Source: Streptomyces sp. CGMCC 4.7035
GTDB lineage: Bacteria; Actinomycetota; Actinomycetes; Streptomycetales; Streptomycetaceae
Direction of reading: 5' to 3'
Assembly: GCF_031583065.1 (NCBI RefSeq)
Contig: NZ_CP134053.1
Coordinates: 62,001 to 126,000 of the forward strand
DNA: 64,000 nucleotides
Part shown: piece after piece, positions 1 to 8,460 of the stretch
How positions within the stretch are numbered: the first letter of the stretch is position 1
How the letters are laid out: each line of letters begins with the position of its first letter
Translations under genes and position numbers: made by a program
Notes under the pieces: generated by a model
Seen by the model: only the letters and a program-made list of their open reading frames with translations
What the model was told of the DNA's origin: nothing
The model's database searches: none

Positions 1-759
1 GTACAGGATCGCAAGCGGCGAGTCCGCGTCGAACGGCAGCCGCCCGGTGACCAGTTGGAACAGCATGGTGCCGACCGAGTAGAGGTCGCTTCGTGCGTCC
101 ACGCCTCTGCCGAGGGCCTGTTCCGGGGAGAGGTACTGCGGTGTGCCGACCACCATGCCCGTCTGCGTCATGGAGGTGACGCCGGACTGCATGGCGCGGG
201 CGATGCCGAAGTCCATCACCTTGACGACGTTCCGCTTCGTCACCATCACGTTGCCCGGCTTGATGTCCCGGTGGACCAGGCCTATCTCGTGGCTGATCTC
301 CAGGGCCGCCAGCACGTCCGCGGTGACCTTCAGCGCCCTGTCGGCCGGCATCGCACCGTACTGCTGGATGTCCGAGTCGAGGACCGAGCCGAGCGGCCGG
401 CCCTCGACGTACTCCATGACGATGTACGGGGTCGTCGTCTCGCCGCCCGCGGCGGAGCCGCTGTCGAACACCGTGTCCTCGCCGGTGTCGAAGACCGAGA
501 CGATGTTCGTGTGCGTGAGCTTGGCCACGGCCTGCGCCTCGCGCCGGAACCGCTCACGGAAGGCCTGTTCGCGACCCAGCTCTGTGTGAAGCGTCTTGAT
601 CGCGACCTGGCGGTCGAGCACCGTGTCGTACGCGAGATGGACCGAGGCCATGCCGCCCTGGCCGAGCAAGTCGCGCAGCTGGTAACGGCCGTCGGCGATC
701 GATCGCCCCGCATACCGGCCCTGCGCGCCATACCGGCCCTGCGCGCCGTCCTGGCTCAT
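1..759 (-). CDS. Ser/Thr protein kinase (Hanks/Pkn type), C-terminus outside window
   Basis: Cytoplasmic kinase domain of a eukaryotic-like Ser/Thr kinase; the reading frame stays open to position 1, so the C-terminal part is missing from the window. Visible motifs in order: glycine loop GQGGMASVHL, catalytic Lys in QVAIKTL, catalytic loop HRDIKPGNV, DFG in VMDFGIA, and an activation segment with the GTPQYLSPEQ signature. ATG at 759-757 is followed by a duplicated Q-G-R-Y motif (GAQGRYGAQGRY). It is divergent from a second kinase (start 1138), with a 378-bp shared upstream region. Membrane anchor and sensor domain, usual in this family, would lie beyond the edge. Substrates cannot be inferred. 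Confidence 0.93.
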   Translation of the reverse strand, partial: MSQDGAQGRYGAQGRYAGRSIADGRYQLRDLLGQGGMASVHLAYDTVLDRQVAIKTLHTELGREQAFRERFRREAQAVAKLTHTNIVSVFDTGEDTVFDSGSAAGGETTTPYIVMEYVEGRPLGSVLDSDIQQYGAMPADRALKVTADVLAALEISHEIGLVHRDIKPGNVMVTKRNVVKVMDFGIARAMQSGVTSMTQTGMVVGTPQYLSPEQALGRGVDARSDLYSVGTMLFQLVTGRLPFDADSPLAILY

Positions 760-975
760 GTTCTGCGTCCCCCATCGGCGCGGCGGCAGCGGCTGGTTGT
801 GCTTCCGCGGTCCGTGATCGTTGTCCGTTCTCCGGCGTTCGAAGAGCGGTGCTCCGTGATCCACTGGCCTGTCCGCCAAGTCTGCCCCAGGGCAGAGACA
901 CGTCAAAGCTCGGTGCCCGTTCCGTGACCGTACGCGAAAGAAGCGTCGCGTAAGCGTTACAGCGGGCGTACAGCC

Positions 976-994
976 CGTGCACGGAATGTGCACG
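976..994. promoter_or_regulatory. Inverted repeat in divergent kinase intergenic region
   Basis: The 378 bp between the two divergent kinases (760-1137) contain no plausible gene. The clearest element is a perfect 7-bp inverted repeat, CGTGCAC-ggaat-GTGCACG, roughly midway. It could be an operator for coordinated control of both kinases or a chance hairpin; no regulator family is assigned. Confidence 0.3.
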
Positions 995-1137
995 TGGGGT
1001 CCTGCGGAGGGTTTGCCGGCGGGTCCGTCTCGATTCGATCTCGGACCGGCGCCTTGCGCGGAGCCTGTAGCGTGGCCCGTCGGAGACCGTAACAACCACC
1101 GCGCAGACACCGCGGGCAGAAACGACGGCGAGGACTG

Positions 1138-2700
1138 ATGGCACAGACGCAGCGCGCCCAGGGCCCGTCCGACCCCGAGGCGAGTGGCGGCGGGATGTCA
1201 GACGCGCCGGAGACCTGGGGCAACGGCGGGCTTGTCGGGGACGGCCGGTACCGGCTGACCCGCAGACTCGGCCGGGGCGGCATGGCCGAGGTGTTCGCCG
1301 CCGAGGACGTGCGCCTCGGCCGGACCGTCGCGGTCAAGCTGCTCCGCTCCGACCTCGCCGAGGACCCGGTCTCCAAGGCCCGCTTCACGCGCGAGGCCCA
1401 GTCGGTGGCCGGGCTCAACCACCACGCGATCGTCGCCGTGTACGACTCCGGCGAGGACCAGGTGGGCGGCCAGTCGGTGCCGTACATCGTGATGGAGATC
1501 GTCGAAGGCCGCACGATCCGCGACCTGCTGCTCAACGCCGAGGCACCCGGCCCCGAGCAGGCCCTGATCATCGTCTCGGGCGTCCTGGAGGCGCTCGCCT
1601 ACTCGCACCAGCACGGCATCGTGCACCGCGACATCAAGCCGGCGAACGTCATCATCACCAACAACGGCGCCGTGAAGGTGATGGACTTCGGCATCGCCCG
1701 CGCCCTGCACGGGGCGTCCACGACGATGACGCAGACTGGCATGGTCATGGGCACGCCGCAGTACCTCTCCCCGGAACAGGCGCTCGGCAAGGCGGTCGAC
1801 CACCGCTCCGACCTGTACGCGACCGGCTGCCTGCTCTACGAACTGCTCGCGCTGCGGCCCCCGTTCGTCGGCGAGACGCCGCTGTCCGTGGTGTACCAGC
1901 ACGTTCAGGATATTCCGGTGCCGCCGTCCCAGATTTCGGACGGGGCGTCACCGCCGGAGTTGGACGGCCTGGCGATGCGCGCGCTCGCGAAGGATCCGGA
2001 CGACCGGTTCCAGACCGCCGAGGAGATGCGCGGTCTTGTCCAGTACGCGCTGCAGATGCTGTACGACCAGGGGAGCCACACCGGCACCTGGAACACCGGT
2101 CCGGTGGAGATGCACGACGGCCGGCACACCCCGGCGGCGGGCTTCGCCGGCACGACGATGCTGCCGCACCCGGGCGAGGCCGGCACCACGCAGATTCCGC
2201 AGCCGATCCTGCCCGCGGGGTACGGCGGCGGGGACGACGGCGGCTTCGAGGGACACGGAAACAAGGGCAGTGGCCGCGGCAAGCTGTGGGTCCTCGCGGT
2301 CCTCGCGGTCATCGCCATTGCCGCGGGTGTCGCGCTGGCGTTGCAGAACACCGGCGGCAACGGCGGCGACACCAGTACGTCGCCGTCGCCGACCGTTACC
2401 AAGTCCAGCAAGGACAATCAGGTCAGCGAGACGCCGTCGGACGAGGAAACCCAGACGTCCACGGACGAGAGCTCGGACACGGGCACCGGCTCGGACTACA
2501 GCACGCCCTCGTACACGCCGTCGCGAAGCTACACCGAGCGGCCGTCGACCCCGCCGGCGACGACACCGGAGCCCTCCGACGACACGACTCAGTCGCCGCC
2601 CCCGGACGACTCGACGGCGACGCCCTCGAGCGGCGTGACCACGCCCCCACCGTCGGACGGGGGAGGGGGCACCGGAGGCGAGACGCCGCCGGCGCCCTGA
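1138..2700 (+). CDS. Membrane-anchored Ser/Thr protein kinase without PASTA domains
   Basis: 520-residue eukaryotic-like kinase. The N-terminal domain (about residues 38-300) has GRGGMAEVFA, AVKLL, HRDIKPANVI, DFGIA and GTPQYLSPEQ, so it should be catalytically active. One transmembrane helix follows at about residues 382-403 (LWVLAVLAVIAIAAGVALAL). The remaining ~115 residues are an extracellular Ser/Thr/Pro/Asp-rich tail with no PASTA repeats, so it probably senses something other than muropeptides or projects through the wall. The ATG at 1138 is preceded by GGCGAGG; an internal ATG at 1195 (MSDAPETW) is the alternative start. Divergent from the kinase at 1-759 and upstream of the dehydrogenase operon. 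Confidence 0.93.
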   Translation: MAQTQRAQGPSDPEASGGGMSDAPETWGNGGLVGDGRYRLTRRLGRGGMAEVFAAEDVRLGRTVAVKLLRSDLAEDPVSKARFTREAQSVAGLNHHAIVAVYDSGEDQVGGQSVPYIVMEIVEGRTIRDLLLNAEAPGPEQALIIVSGVLEALAYSHQHGIVHRDIKPANVIITNNGAVKVMDFGIARALHGASTTMTQTGMVMGTPQYLSPEQALGKAVDHRSDLYATGCLLYELLALRPPFVGETPLSVVYQHVQDIPVPPSQISDGASPPELDGLAMRALAKDPDDRFQTAEEMRGLVQYALQMLYDQGSHTGTWNTGPVEMHDGRHTPAAGFAGTTMLPHPGEAGTTQIPQPILPAGYGGGDDGGFEGHGNKGSGRGKLWVLAVLAVIAIAAGVALALQNTGGNGGDTSTSPSPTVTKSSKDNQVSETPSDEETQTSTDESSDTGTGSDYSTPSYTPSRSYTERPSTPPATTPEPSDDTTQSPPPDDSTATPSSGVTTPPPSDGGGGTGGETPPAP

Positions 2701-3684
2701 CGGGCGTCGAGCGACCGGCCCCCGCAGTGACGGGCCCGGCCGACCGCCGTACTACAAGAGCGGGCTGACCCCGTTCGCCAACAGCGACCCGGCCCCGTTC
2801 GCCAACAGCGGGCCGGCCGTCCGCGCGAAAAGAGCCTTTACGCGCGCGTGCGACCCGGAAACGGGCTCCACGCGCGCGTGGCGTTCTCAGGGCGTCTCGG
2901 GAGCTCCTGCGGTGCTGGGCGGAGGGCCTGCACGCCGTCACGGCCCGTGCCGGGCGCTCGGGAGTGCGCTGGGGCGCTCGGCGGAAGCGCGCGCCCCGTG
3001 CTCGGTCCGGTGCGCGTTCCCGGCGGCCGCGCGTCCGACGGCCGCCCCGCCGATACCCCGCCACCCTGCCGCGCGTACGCCCTCCGCCGGCATCGTCGCC
3101 ACTTCCGGCTCGCTTCTCCGCCCGCAAGAGCGCACGGCCGGCAAGAGCGCACCACCCGACGACCGGGACCGTGCGCCCCTCGCGGCCGAGCGGCGCAGCA
3201 CGCCCGGATGGCAGGACGCGAGCCGGGGCTGTGACCTGGGGGTGTCACAGATGGTCACACTTGATCACAGAATGTCCGCGGAAGTGGTCGCGGACCCGGA
3301 CCCGCGCCGACGTGTCGCGCGTCGCACGACACCTCCGGCGCCGCCGAAGATGATGTCTTCCCGTGCTCCAGGTGAGCGGGATAACGTGCCGTTGTTCCGG
3401 CCCCCTGCAAGGCTGTGACCAGCACCTGTTCCCGACTTACTCGATTTACTTGGAAATCCAAGCAAAATCCCAGGTCAGGAGGGGTTTCACAGAAATGTGG
3501 AGCACTGGGTAACGTGCCTACTGCAGGGCGCTCGCCGGGGCACCTGTCACGCCTGTCCGCGCGAGCCGCACCCACCCCGTGTGTCCGTGCGCCGCAGGCG
3601 AGCCTCTCTCCCAAGCCCTGAACGGGCACGGGGGACCCCCAGGCACCCGGCGAACCCGGGGGCCGGACCGACGGAGGAGCACAC
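2701..3684. other. 984-bp region without a convincing gene
   Basis: Several ORFs exist in this GC-rich stretch but none has recognisable domains or an SD-supported start. Visible structure: an 18-bp direct repeat at 2768-2785 and 2792-2809; a 14-bp palindrome CCACGCGCGCGTGG at 2868-2881; a cluster of GTGAC/GTCAC half-sites between 3230 and 3269; and the palindrome at 3449-3462. The last ~250 bp are probably the promoter and leader of the downstream dehydrogenase operon. This gap is unusually long for this gene-dense window and may mark a lost gene. Confidence 0.5.
3449..3462. promoter_or_regulatory. Palindromic operator candidate upstream of dehydrogenase operon
   Basis: Perfect palindrome CTTGGA-aa-TCCAAG within an AT-richer patch, 223 bp before the E1alpha start. 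It is the strongest dyad in the upstream region and a good candidate binding site for the operon's regulator. BkdR/Lrp-type regulators control bkd genes in some streptomycetes, but no such gene lies here, so the assignment is open. Confidence 0.4.
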
Positions 3685-4866
3685 GTGACCGTGGAGAGCA
3701 CTGCCGCGCGCAAGCCGCGACGCAGCGCCGGAAACAAGGCCGGCACCACCGGCACCAAGCGCACCACGCCCAGGAAGGGCACCGATCCCGACCTCGTTCA
3801 GCTGCTGACGCCCGAGGGCAAGCGGGTCAAGAACGCCGAGTACGACTCGTACGTCGACGGCATCACCGCCGAAGAGCTGCGTGGTCTGTACCGGGACATG
3901 GTGCTGACCCGCCGCTTCGATGCCGAGGCCACGTCTCTGCAGCGCCAGGGCGAGCTGGGCCTGTGGGCCTCGCTGCTCGGCCAGGAGGCCGCCCAGATCG
4001 GTTCGGGGCGGGCCACCCGGGAGGACGACTACGTCTTCCCGACCTATCGCGAGCACGGCGTCGCCTGGTGCCGCGGGGTCGACCCGACCAACCTGCTCGG
4101 CATGTTCCGCGGCGTGAACAACGGCGGCTGGGACCCGAACAGCAACAACTTCCACCTCTACACGATCGTCATCGGCTCCCAGACGCTGCACGCCACCGGC
4201 TACGCCATGGGCGTCGCCAAGGACGGCGCCGACTCGGCCGTGATCGCGTACTTCGGCGACGGCGCCTCCAGCCAGGGCGACGTCGCGGAGTCGTTCACCT
4301 TCGCCGCGGTCTACAACGCCCCGGTCGTGTTCTTCTGCCAGAACAACCAGTGGGCGATCTCCGAGCCCACCGAGAAGCAGACCCGTGTGCCGCTCTTCCA
4401 GCGCGCGCAGGGCTTCGGCTTCCCGGGCGTGCGCGTCGACGGCAACGACGTCCTGGCCTGCCTCGCCGTCACCAAGTGGGCGCTGGAGCGGGCGCGCAAC
4501 GGCGAGGGCCCGACCCTGGTCGAGGCGTTCACCTACCGCATGGGCGCCCACACCACCTCCGACGACCCGACCCGCTACCGCCACGACGACGAGCGGGCCG
4601 CCTGGGAGGTGAAGGACCCGATCGCCCGGCTGCGCGCGTATCTCGAGGCCTCAAACCACGCGGACGAGGGATTCTTCGCGGAACTCGAGGCGGAGAGCGA
4701 AGCGTTGGGAAGGCGAGTACGCGAAGCGGTCCGTGCCATGCCGGACCCGGACCATTTCGCGATCTTCGAGAACGTGTACGCGGACGGGCACGTGCTCGTC
4801 GACGAGGAGCGGGCCCAGTTCGCCGCCTACCAGGCGTCGTTCGCGGACGCTGAAGGGGGAAGGTGA
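3685..4866 (+). CDS. bkdA: 2-oxoacid dehydrogenase E1 component, alpha subunit (branched-chain type)
   Basis: 393-residue thiamine-diphosphate-dependent E1 alpha subunit. It decarboxylates a 2-oxoacid and, with the beta subunit, passes the acyl group to the E2 lipoyl arm. The ThDP/Mg2+ motif is visible as YFGDGASSQGDVAESF followed by NNQWAIS; the HATGYAMG segment is also typical. The first ~35 residues are Lys/Arg/Thr-rich and look disordered. GTG start at 3685 with GGAGG upstream. It is first of three same-strand genes; the E1beta ATG lies 1 bp after its stop. In Streptomyces such complexes supply branched acyl-CoA primers for fatty acids and polyketides. Pyruvate or acetoin dehydrogenase E1 is an alternative substrate class. 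Confidence 0.9.
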   Translation: MTVESTAARKPRRSAGNKAGTTGTKRTTPRKGTDPDLVQLLTPEGKRVKNAEYDSYVDGITAEELRGLYRDMVLTRRFDAEATSLQRQGELGLWASLLGQEAAQIGSGRATREDDYVFPTYREHGVAWCRGVDPTNLLGMFRGVNNGGWDPNSNNFHLYTIVIGSQTLHATGYAMGVAKDGADSAVIAYFGDGASSQGDVAESFTFAAVYNAPVVFFCQNNQWAISEPTEKQTRVPLFQRAQGFGFPGVRVDGNDVLACLAVTKWALERARNGEGPTLVEAFTYRMGAHTTSDDPTRYRHDDERAAWEVKDPIARLRAYLEASNHADEGFFAELEAESEALGRRVREAVRAMPDPDHFAIFENVYADGHVLVDEERAQFAAYQASFADAEGGR

Positions 4867-4867
4867 C

Positions 4868-5845
4868 ATGGCCGAGAAGATGGCACTCGCCAAGGCGATC
4901 AACGAGTCGCTGCGCAAGGCCCTGGAGTCGGACCCCAAGGTCCTGGTCATGGGCGAGGACGTCGGCAAGCTCGGCGGCGTCTTCCGTGTCACCGACGGTC
5001 TGCAGAAGGACTTCGGCGAGGAGCGGGTGATCGACACCCCGCTCGCCGAGTCGGGCATCGTCGGCACGGCGATCGGTCTCGCCCTGCGTGGATACCGGCC
5101 GGTGGTGGAGATCCAGTTCGACGGGTTCGTGTTCCCGGCCTACGACCAGATCGTCACGCAGCTGGCGAAGATGCACGCCCGCTCGCTCGGCAAGGTCAAG
5201 CTTCCGGTTGTCGTCCGTATCCCGTACGGCGGCGGCATCGGCGCGGTCGAGCACCACAGCGAGTCCCCCGAGGCGCTGTTCGCGCACGTGGCGGGCCTGA
5301 AGGTCATCTCTCCGTCGAACGCGTCGGACGCGTACTGGATGATGCAGCAGGCCATCCAGAGCGACGACCCGGTGATCTTCTTCGAGCCGAAGCGGCGCTA
5401 CTGGGACAAGGCCGAGGTCAACCCCGAGGCGATCCCCGGGCCCCTGCACAAGGCGCGCGTGGTGCGCGAGGGCACGGATCTGACGCTCGCCGCGTACGGG
5501 CCGATGGTGAAGGTGTGCCAGGAGGTCGCGGCCGCCGCCGAGGAGGAGGGCAAGTCCCTCGAGGTGCTGGACCTGCGCTCGGTCTCCCCGCTCGACTTCG
5601 ACTCCATCCAGGCGTCGGTGGAGAAGACCCGACGCCTGGTCGTGGTGCACGAGGCGCCGGTGTTCTTCGGTTCGGGCGGGGAGATCGCCGCCCGGATCAC
5701 GGAGCGGTGCTTCTACCACCTGGAGGCTCCGGTGCTGCGGGTCGGCGGCTATCACGCGCCGTATCCGCCGGCGCGACTGGAGGAGGAGTACCTGCCGGGC
5801 CTGGACCGGGTACTCGACGCCGTCGACCGCGCGCTGGCGTACTGA
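4868..5845 (+). CDS. bkdB: 2-oxoacid dehydrogenase E1 component, beta subunit
   Basis: 325-residue transketolase-like beta subunit that completes the E1 heterotetramer. It has the family sequence GEDVGKLGGVFRVT near the N-terminus, DTPLAESGIVGTAIGLA, and a C-terminal transketolase domain containing VLDLRSVSPLD. ATG at 4868 is chosen because it follows a strong GGGGGAAGG sequence and sits 1 bp after the alpha-subunit stop; a longer in-frame extension from 4733 would run inside the upstream gene. Translational coupling with the alpha subunit is likely. Confidence 0.92.
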   Translation: MAEKMALAKAINESLRKALESDPKVLVMGEDVGKLGGVFRVTDGLQKDFGEERVIDTPLAESGIVGTAIGLALRGYRPVVEIQFDGFVFPAYDQIVTQLAKMHARSLGKVKLPVVVRIPYGGGIGAVEHHSESPEALFAHVAGLKVISPSNASDAYWMMQQAIQSDDPVIFFEPKRRYWDKAEVNPEAIPGPLHKARVVREGTDLTLAAYGPMVKVCQEVAAAAEEEGKSLEVLDLRSVSPLDFDSIQASVEKTRRLVVVHEAPVFFGSGGEIAARITERCFYHLEAPVLRVGGYHAPYPPARLEEEYLPGLDRVLDAVDRALAY

Positions 5846-5855
5846 GGAGAGGGTC

Positions 5856-7283
5856 GTGACGACGATGACTGACGCGTCCGTACGTGAGTTCAAGATGCCC
5901 GACGTGGGCGAGGGACTCACCGAGGCCGAGATCCTCAAGTGGTATGTGCAGCCGGGTGACACGGTCTCCGACGGACAGGTCGTCTGCGAGGTGGAGACGG
6001 CGAAGGCGGCCGTCGAGCTGCCCATTCCGTACGACGGAGTGGTCCGCGCACTCCACTTCCCCGAGGGCACCACGGTGGACGTCGGCACTTCGATCATCGC
6101 GGTCGATGTGACCGGTGGCGCCCCCGCCGCTCAGGTGCCCGCGCCGGCCGAGGAGACCTCGGAGCCAAGGCCCGCGTCCGCCGAGCCGGCGGCCGCCGAG
6201 CCGGCGGCCGAGGAGCCCAAGCCGGAGGGCCGCAAGCCGGTCCTCGTCGGCTACGGGGTGGCCGAGTCCTCCACCAGGCGCCGCCCCCGCAAGGGAGTTC
6301 CGGCGGCCACCGGGGAGGCCGTCTACGCGGCCGCGGCACTCCAGGGCGAGCTGAACGGGCACGGCAAGCAGACGCGTCCGCTCGCGAAGCCGCCGGTGCG
6401 CAAGCTCGCCAAGGACCTGGGCGTCGACCTGGCGACGGTGACTCCGTCTGGTCCGGACGGGATCATCACCCGCGAGGACGTCCACGCGGCGGTGACGTCC
6501 GCACCCGCGCCCGAGGCGCCCGCGGCACCCGTGGCCCCGGCCGCCGTCGAGGCGCCTGCGCCGGTGGTGACGTACGACAGCGGACGGGAGACCCGTATCC
6601 CCGTCAAGGGCGTCCGCAAGGCCACCGCCCAGGCGATGGTCGGCTCGGCGTTCACCGCGCCGCACGTCACGGAGTTCGTGACGGTCGATGTGACGCGCAC
6701 GATGAAGCTGGTCGAGGAGCTCAAGCAGGACAAGGACCTGCACGGCCTGCGCGTGAACCCGCTTCTCCTCATCGCCAAGGCCCTGCTGGTGGCGATCAAG
6801 CGGAACCCGGAAGTCAACGCGTCCTGGGACGAGGCGAACCAGGAGATCGTCCGCAAGCACTATGTGAACCTGGGCATCGCGGCGGCCACCCCGCGCGGTC
6901 TGATCGTGCCGAACATCAAGGACGCGCACGACAAGACGCTCCCGCAGCTCGCCGAGGCGCTGGGCGAGTTGGTGGCCACGGCCCGCGAGGGCAAGACGTC
7001 CCCGGGGGCGATGCAGGGCGGCACGATCACGATCACGAACGTGGGCGTGTTCGGCGTCGACACGGGCACGCCGATCCTCAACCCGGGCGAGTCGGCGATC
7101 CTCGCGATCGGCGCCATCAAGCTCCAGCCGTGGGTCCACAAGGGCAAGGTCAAGCCCCGCCAGGTCACCACCCTGGCGCTCAGCTTCGACCACCGCCTGG
7201 TCGACGGCGAACTGGGCTCGAAGGTCCTCGCCGACGTGGCGGCCATCCTGGAGCAGCCGAAACGGCTGATCACCTGGGCGTAG
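5856..7283 (+). CDS. bkdC: Dihydrolipoamide acyltransferase, E2 of 2-oxoacid dehydrogenase complex
   Basis: 475-residue E2 core enzyme that accepts the acyl group on its lipoyl arm and transfers it to CoA. One N-terminal lipoyl domain (residues ~10-85) carries the lipoylated Lys in VETAKAAVEL. A flexible Ala/Pro/Glu linker follows, then a peripheral-subunit-binding domain (about 170-210, PPVRKLAKDLGVDL) and the C-terminal catalytic domain with the active-site motif DHRLVDG. GTG start at 5856 with GAGGAGAGGG upstream. Last gene of the operon. No E3 (lipoamide dehydrogenase) gene is adjacent, as is common when E3 is shared between complexes. Confidence 0.93.
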   Translation: MTTMTDASVREFKMPDVGEGLTEAEILKWYVQPGDTVSDGQVVCEVETAKAAVELPIPYDGVVRALHFPEGTTVDVGTSIIAVDVTGGAPAAQVPAPAEETSEPRPASAEPAAAEPAAEEPKPEGRKPVLVGYGVAESSTRRRPRKGVPAATGEAVYAAAALQGELNGHGKQTRPLAKPPVRKLAKDLGVDLATVTPSGPDGIITREDVHAAVTSAPAPEAPAAPVAPAAVEAPAPVVTYDSGRETRIPVKGVRKATAQAMVGSAFTAPHVTEFVTVDVTRTMKLVEELKQDKDLHGLRVNPLLLIAKALLVAIKRNPEVNASWDEANQEIVRKHYVNLGIAAATPRGLIVPNIKDAHDKTLPQLAEALGELVATAREGKTSPGAMQGGTITITNVGVFGVDTGTPILNPGESAILAIGAIKLQPWVHKGKVKPRQVTTLALSFDHRLVDGELGSKVLADVAAILEQPKRLITWA

Positions 7284-7303
7284 CCGCCGGGAGCGTACGC
7301 ATG

Positions 7304-7342
7304 ACGAAGGGGCCGACCGCGACGAGCGGCCGGCCCCTTCGT
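7304..7342. terminator. Bidirectional terminator between E2 gene and carboxypeptidase gene
   Basis: Perfect 12-bp inverted repeat, ACGAAGGGGCCG at 7304-7315 and CGGCCCCTTCGT at 7331-7342, with a 15-nt loop. It lies between two convergent genes (stops at 7283 and 7360). Confidence 0.8.
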
Positions 7343-7359
7343 GCCGTGGGTGATGCGGA

Positions 7360-8253
7360 TCAGACGGCGAAGCCGTAGTTCAGCAGCTTCTTCGCGTCCG
7401 CCAGGCGGTTGTCGATCGACGTGGACGCCAGGACCGTACCGATGACCGTCTTGCCGTTGCGGGTCGCGGCGAAGACCAGGCAGTACTTGGCCTCCGGGCC
7501 GGAGCCCGTCTTCACACCGATCGCGCCGCTGTAGGTGCCGAGTAGCGGGTTGGTGTTGGTCCAGTTGTAGTAGCGGTAGCCACCGCTCTTGGTGGTCGCC
7601 TTCTGCGTCGTGGACTTCGTCTTCACGACCGTGCGGAAGGTGGAGTTCTTCATGGCGCTGCTCGCGATTTTCGTCAGGTCGCGCGGCGTCGAGTAGTTGC
7701 TGCCGTTGCCGATGCCGTCGAACGAGTCGAAGTGCGTGTTCGTCAGACCGAGGCTCGTGGCCGCCTTGTTCATCTTGCCGATGAAGGACTTCACGCGCGC
7801 GGCACGCGTCGTGCCGGAGCCGAACTTGTCCGCGAGCGCGTAGGCGGCGTCGCAGCCGGAGGGCAGCATCAGCCCGTACAGCAGCTGACGGACGGTGACC
7901 TTGTCGCCGACGATCAGGTGAGCCTGGGAAGCGTTGTTCGCGACGACGTAGTCGCTGTAGGCCTTCTGGATCGTGACCTTCGCGTCCAGGTTCAGGTTCG
8001 ACTGAGACAGCACCACCTTGGCCGTCATGATCTTGGTGGTGGAGCCGGTGGAAAGGCGCGTGTCCGCGGCCTTGGTGAACAGGGTCCTGCCGGTGCCGTT
8101 GTTCATCACGAAGCCGCCCTTGGCGGTGATCGTGGGCTTCGTCACGGCCTGCGCGGGCGCCGCGGTGAGCGCGCCGGTGGTGAGCACGGCGCCGGTGGTG
8201 ACCACTGCCGCGACGGCCCTGCGAACTCGTGCGCCCTTAATGCCGGTAATCAA
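7360..8253 (-). CDS. D-alanyl-D-alanine carboxypeptidase (serine-type, S11 family)
   Basis: Exported penicillin-binding-type enzyme that trims the terminal D-Ala of peptidoglycan stem peptides. About 297 residues if the TTG at 8253 is used. That start follows GGAG by 8 nt and gives a clean signal peptide (Arg-rich N-terminus, AVVTTGAVLTTGAL, then APAQA). The open frame extends upstream to 8385 but that part is unlike a coding N-terminus. Catalytic motifs: S-x-x-K as STTK, an S-G-C in place of S-x-N, and K-T-G in GVKTGSG. Secreted, with no evident C-terminal anchor. Convergent with the dehydrogenase operon and divergent from the GntR gene. Confidence 0.9.
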   Translation of the reverse strand: MITGIKGARVRRAVAAVVTTGAVLTTGALTAAPAQAVTKPTITAKGGFVMNNGTGRTLFTKAADTRLSTGSTTKIMTAKVVLSQSNLNLDAKVTIQKAYSDYVVANNASQAHLIVGDKVTVRQLLYGLMLPSGCDAAYALADKFGSGTTRAARVKSFIGKMNKAATSLGLTNTHFDSFDGIGNGSNYSTPRDLTKIASSAMKNSTFRTVVKTKSTTQKATTKSGGYRYYNWTNTNPLLGTYSGAIGVKTGSGPEAKYCLVFAATRNGKTVIGTVLASTSIDNRLADAKKLLNYGFAV

Positions 8254-8279
8254 GTTGAACGCTCCGATTGCGTCTCTGA

Positions 8280-8293
8280 TGCATATAAATGCA
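8280..8293. promoter_or_regulatory. AT-rich inverted repeat upstream of carboxypeptidase gene
   Basis: TGCAT-ataa-ATGCA lies just upstream of the carboxypeptidase start in the region shared with the divergent GntR gene. It could be an operator or overlap the carboxypeptidase promoter. Confidence 0.3.
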
Positions 8294-8448
8294 GCCAAAT
8301 GCCCCTGGAGTGCGGCCAGATGAAGAGACCGCCTCGTGGTGAGACTCGTAAGTAGCACAAATGGATGTGCGGTTGCTGGGACCAAATTCGGCTGAGGGCG
8401 CGCCGGTCCGCATCGTGGACGCTCATCGGCATGCGTACGTGTTGTATC

Positions 8449-8454
8449 TATGAT
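8449..8454 (+). promoter_or_regulatory. Candidate -10 box for leaderless GntR transcript
   Basis: TATGAT lies 6 bp before the GntR ATG at 8461, and no SD sequence is present. The spacing fits transcription starting at the initiation codon. Confidence 0.4.
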
Positions 8455-8460
8455 GTGCCC

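Noticed and set aside
2838..3418. Overlapping ORFs of 100-170 codons in several frames between kinase and dehydrogenase genes
   Set aside because: Compositionally random Arg/Pro/Ala-rich translations, mutually overlapping, no SD and no domain.
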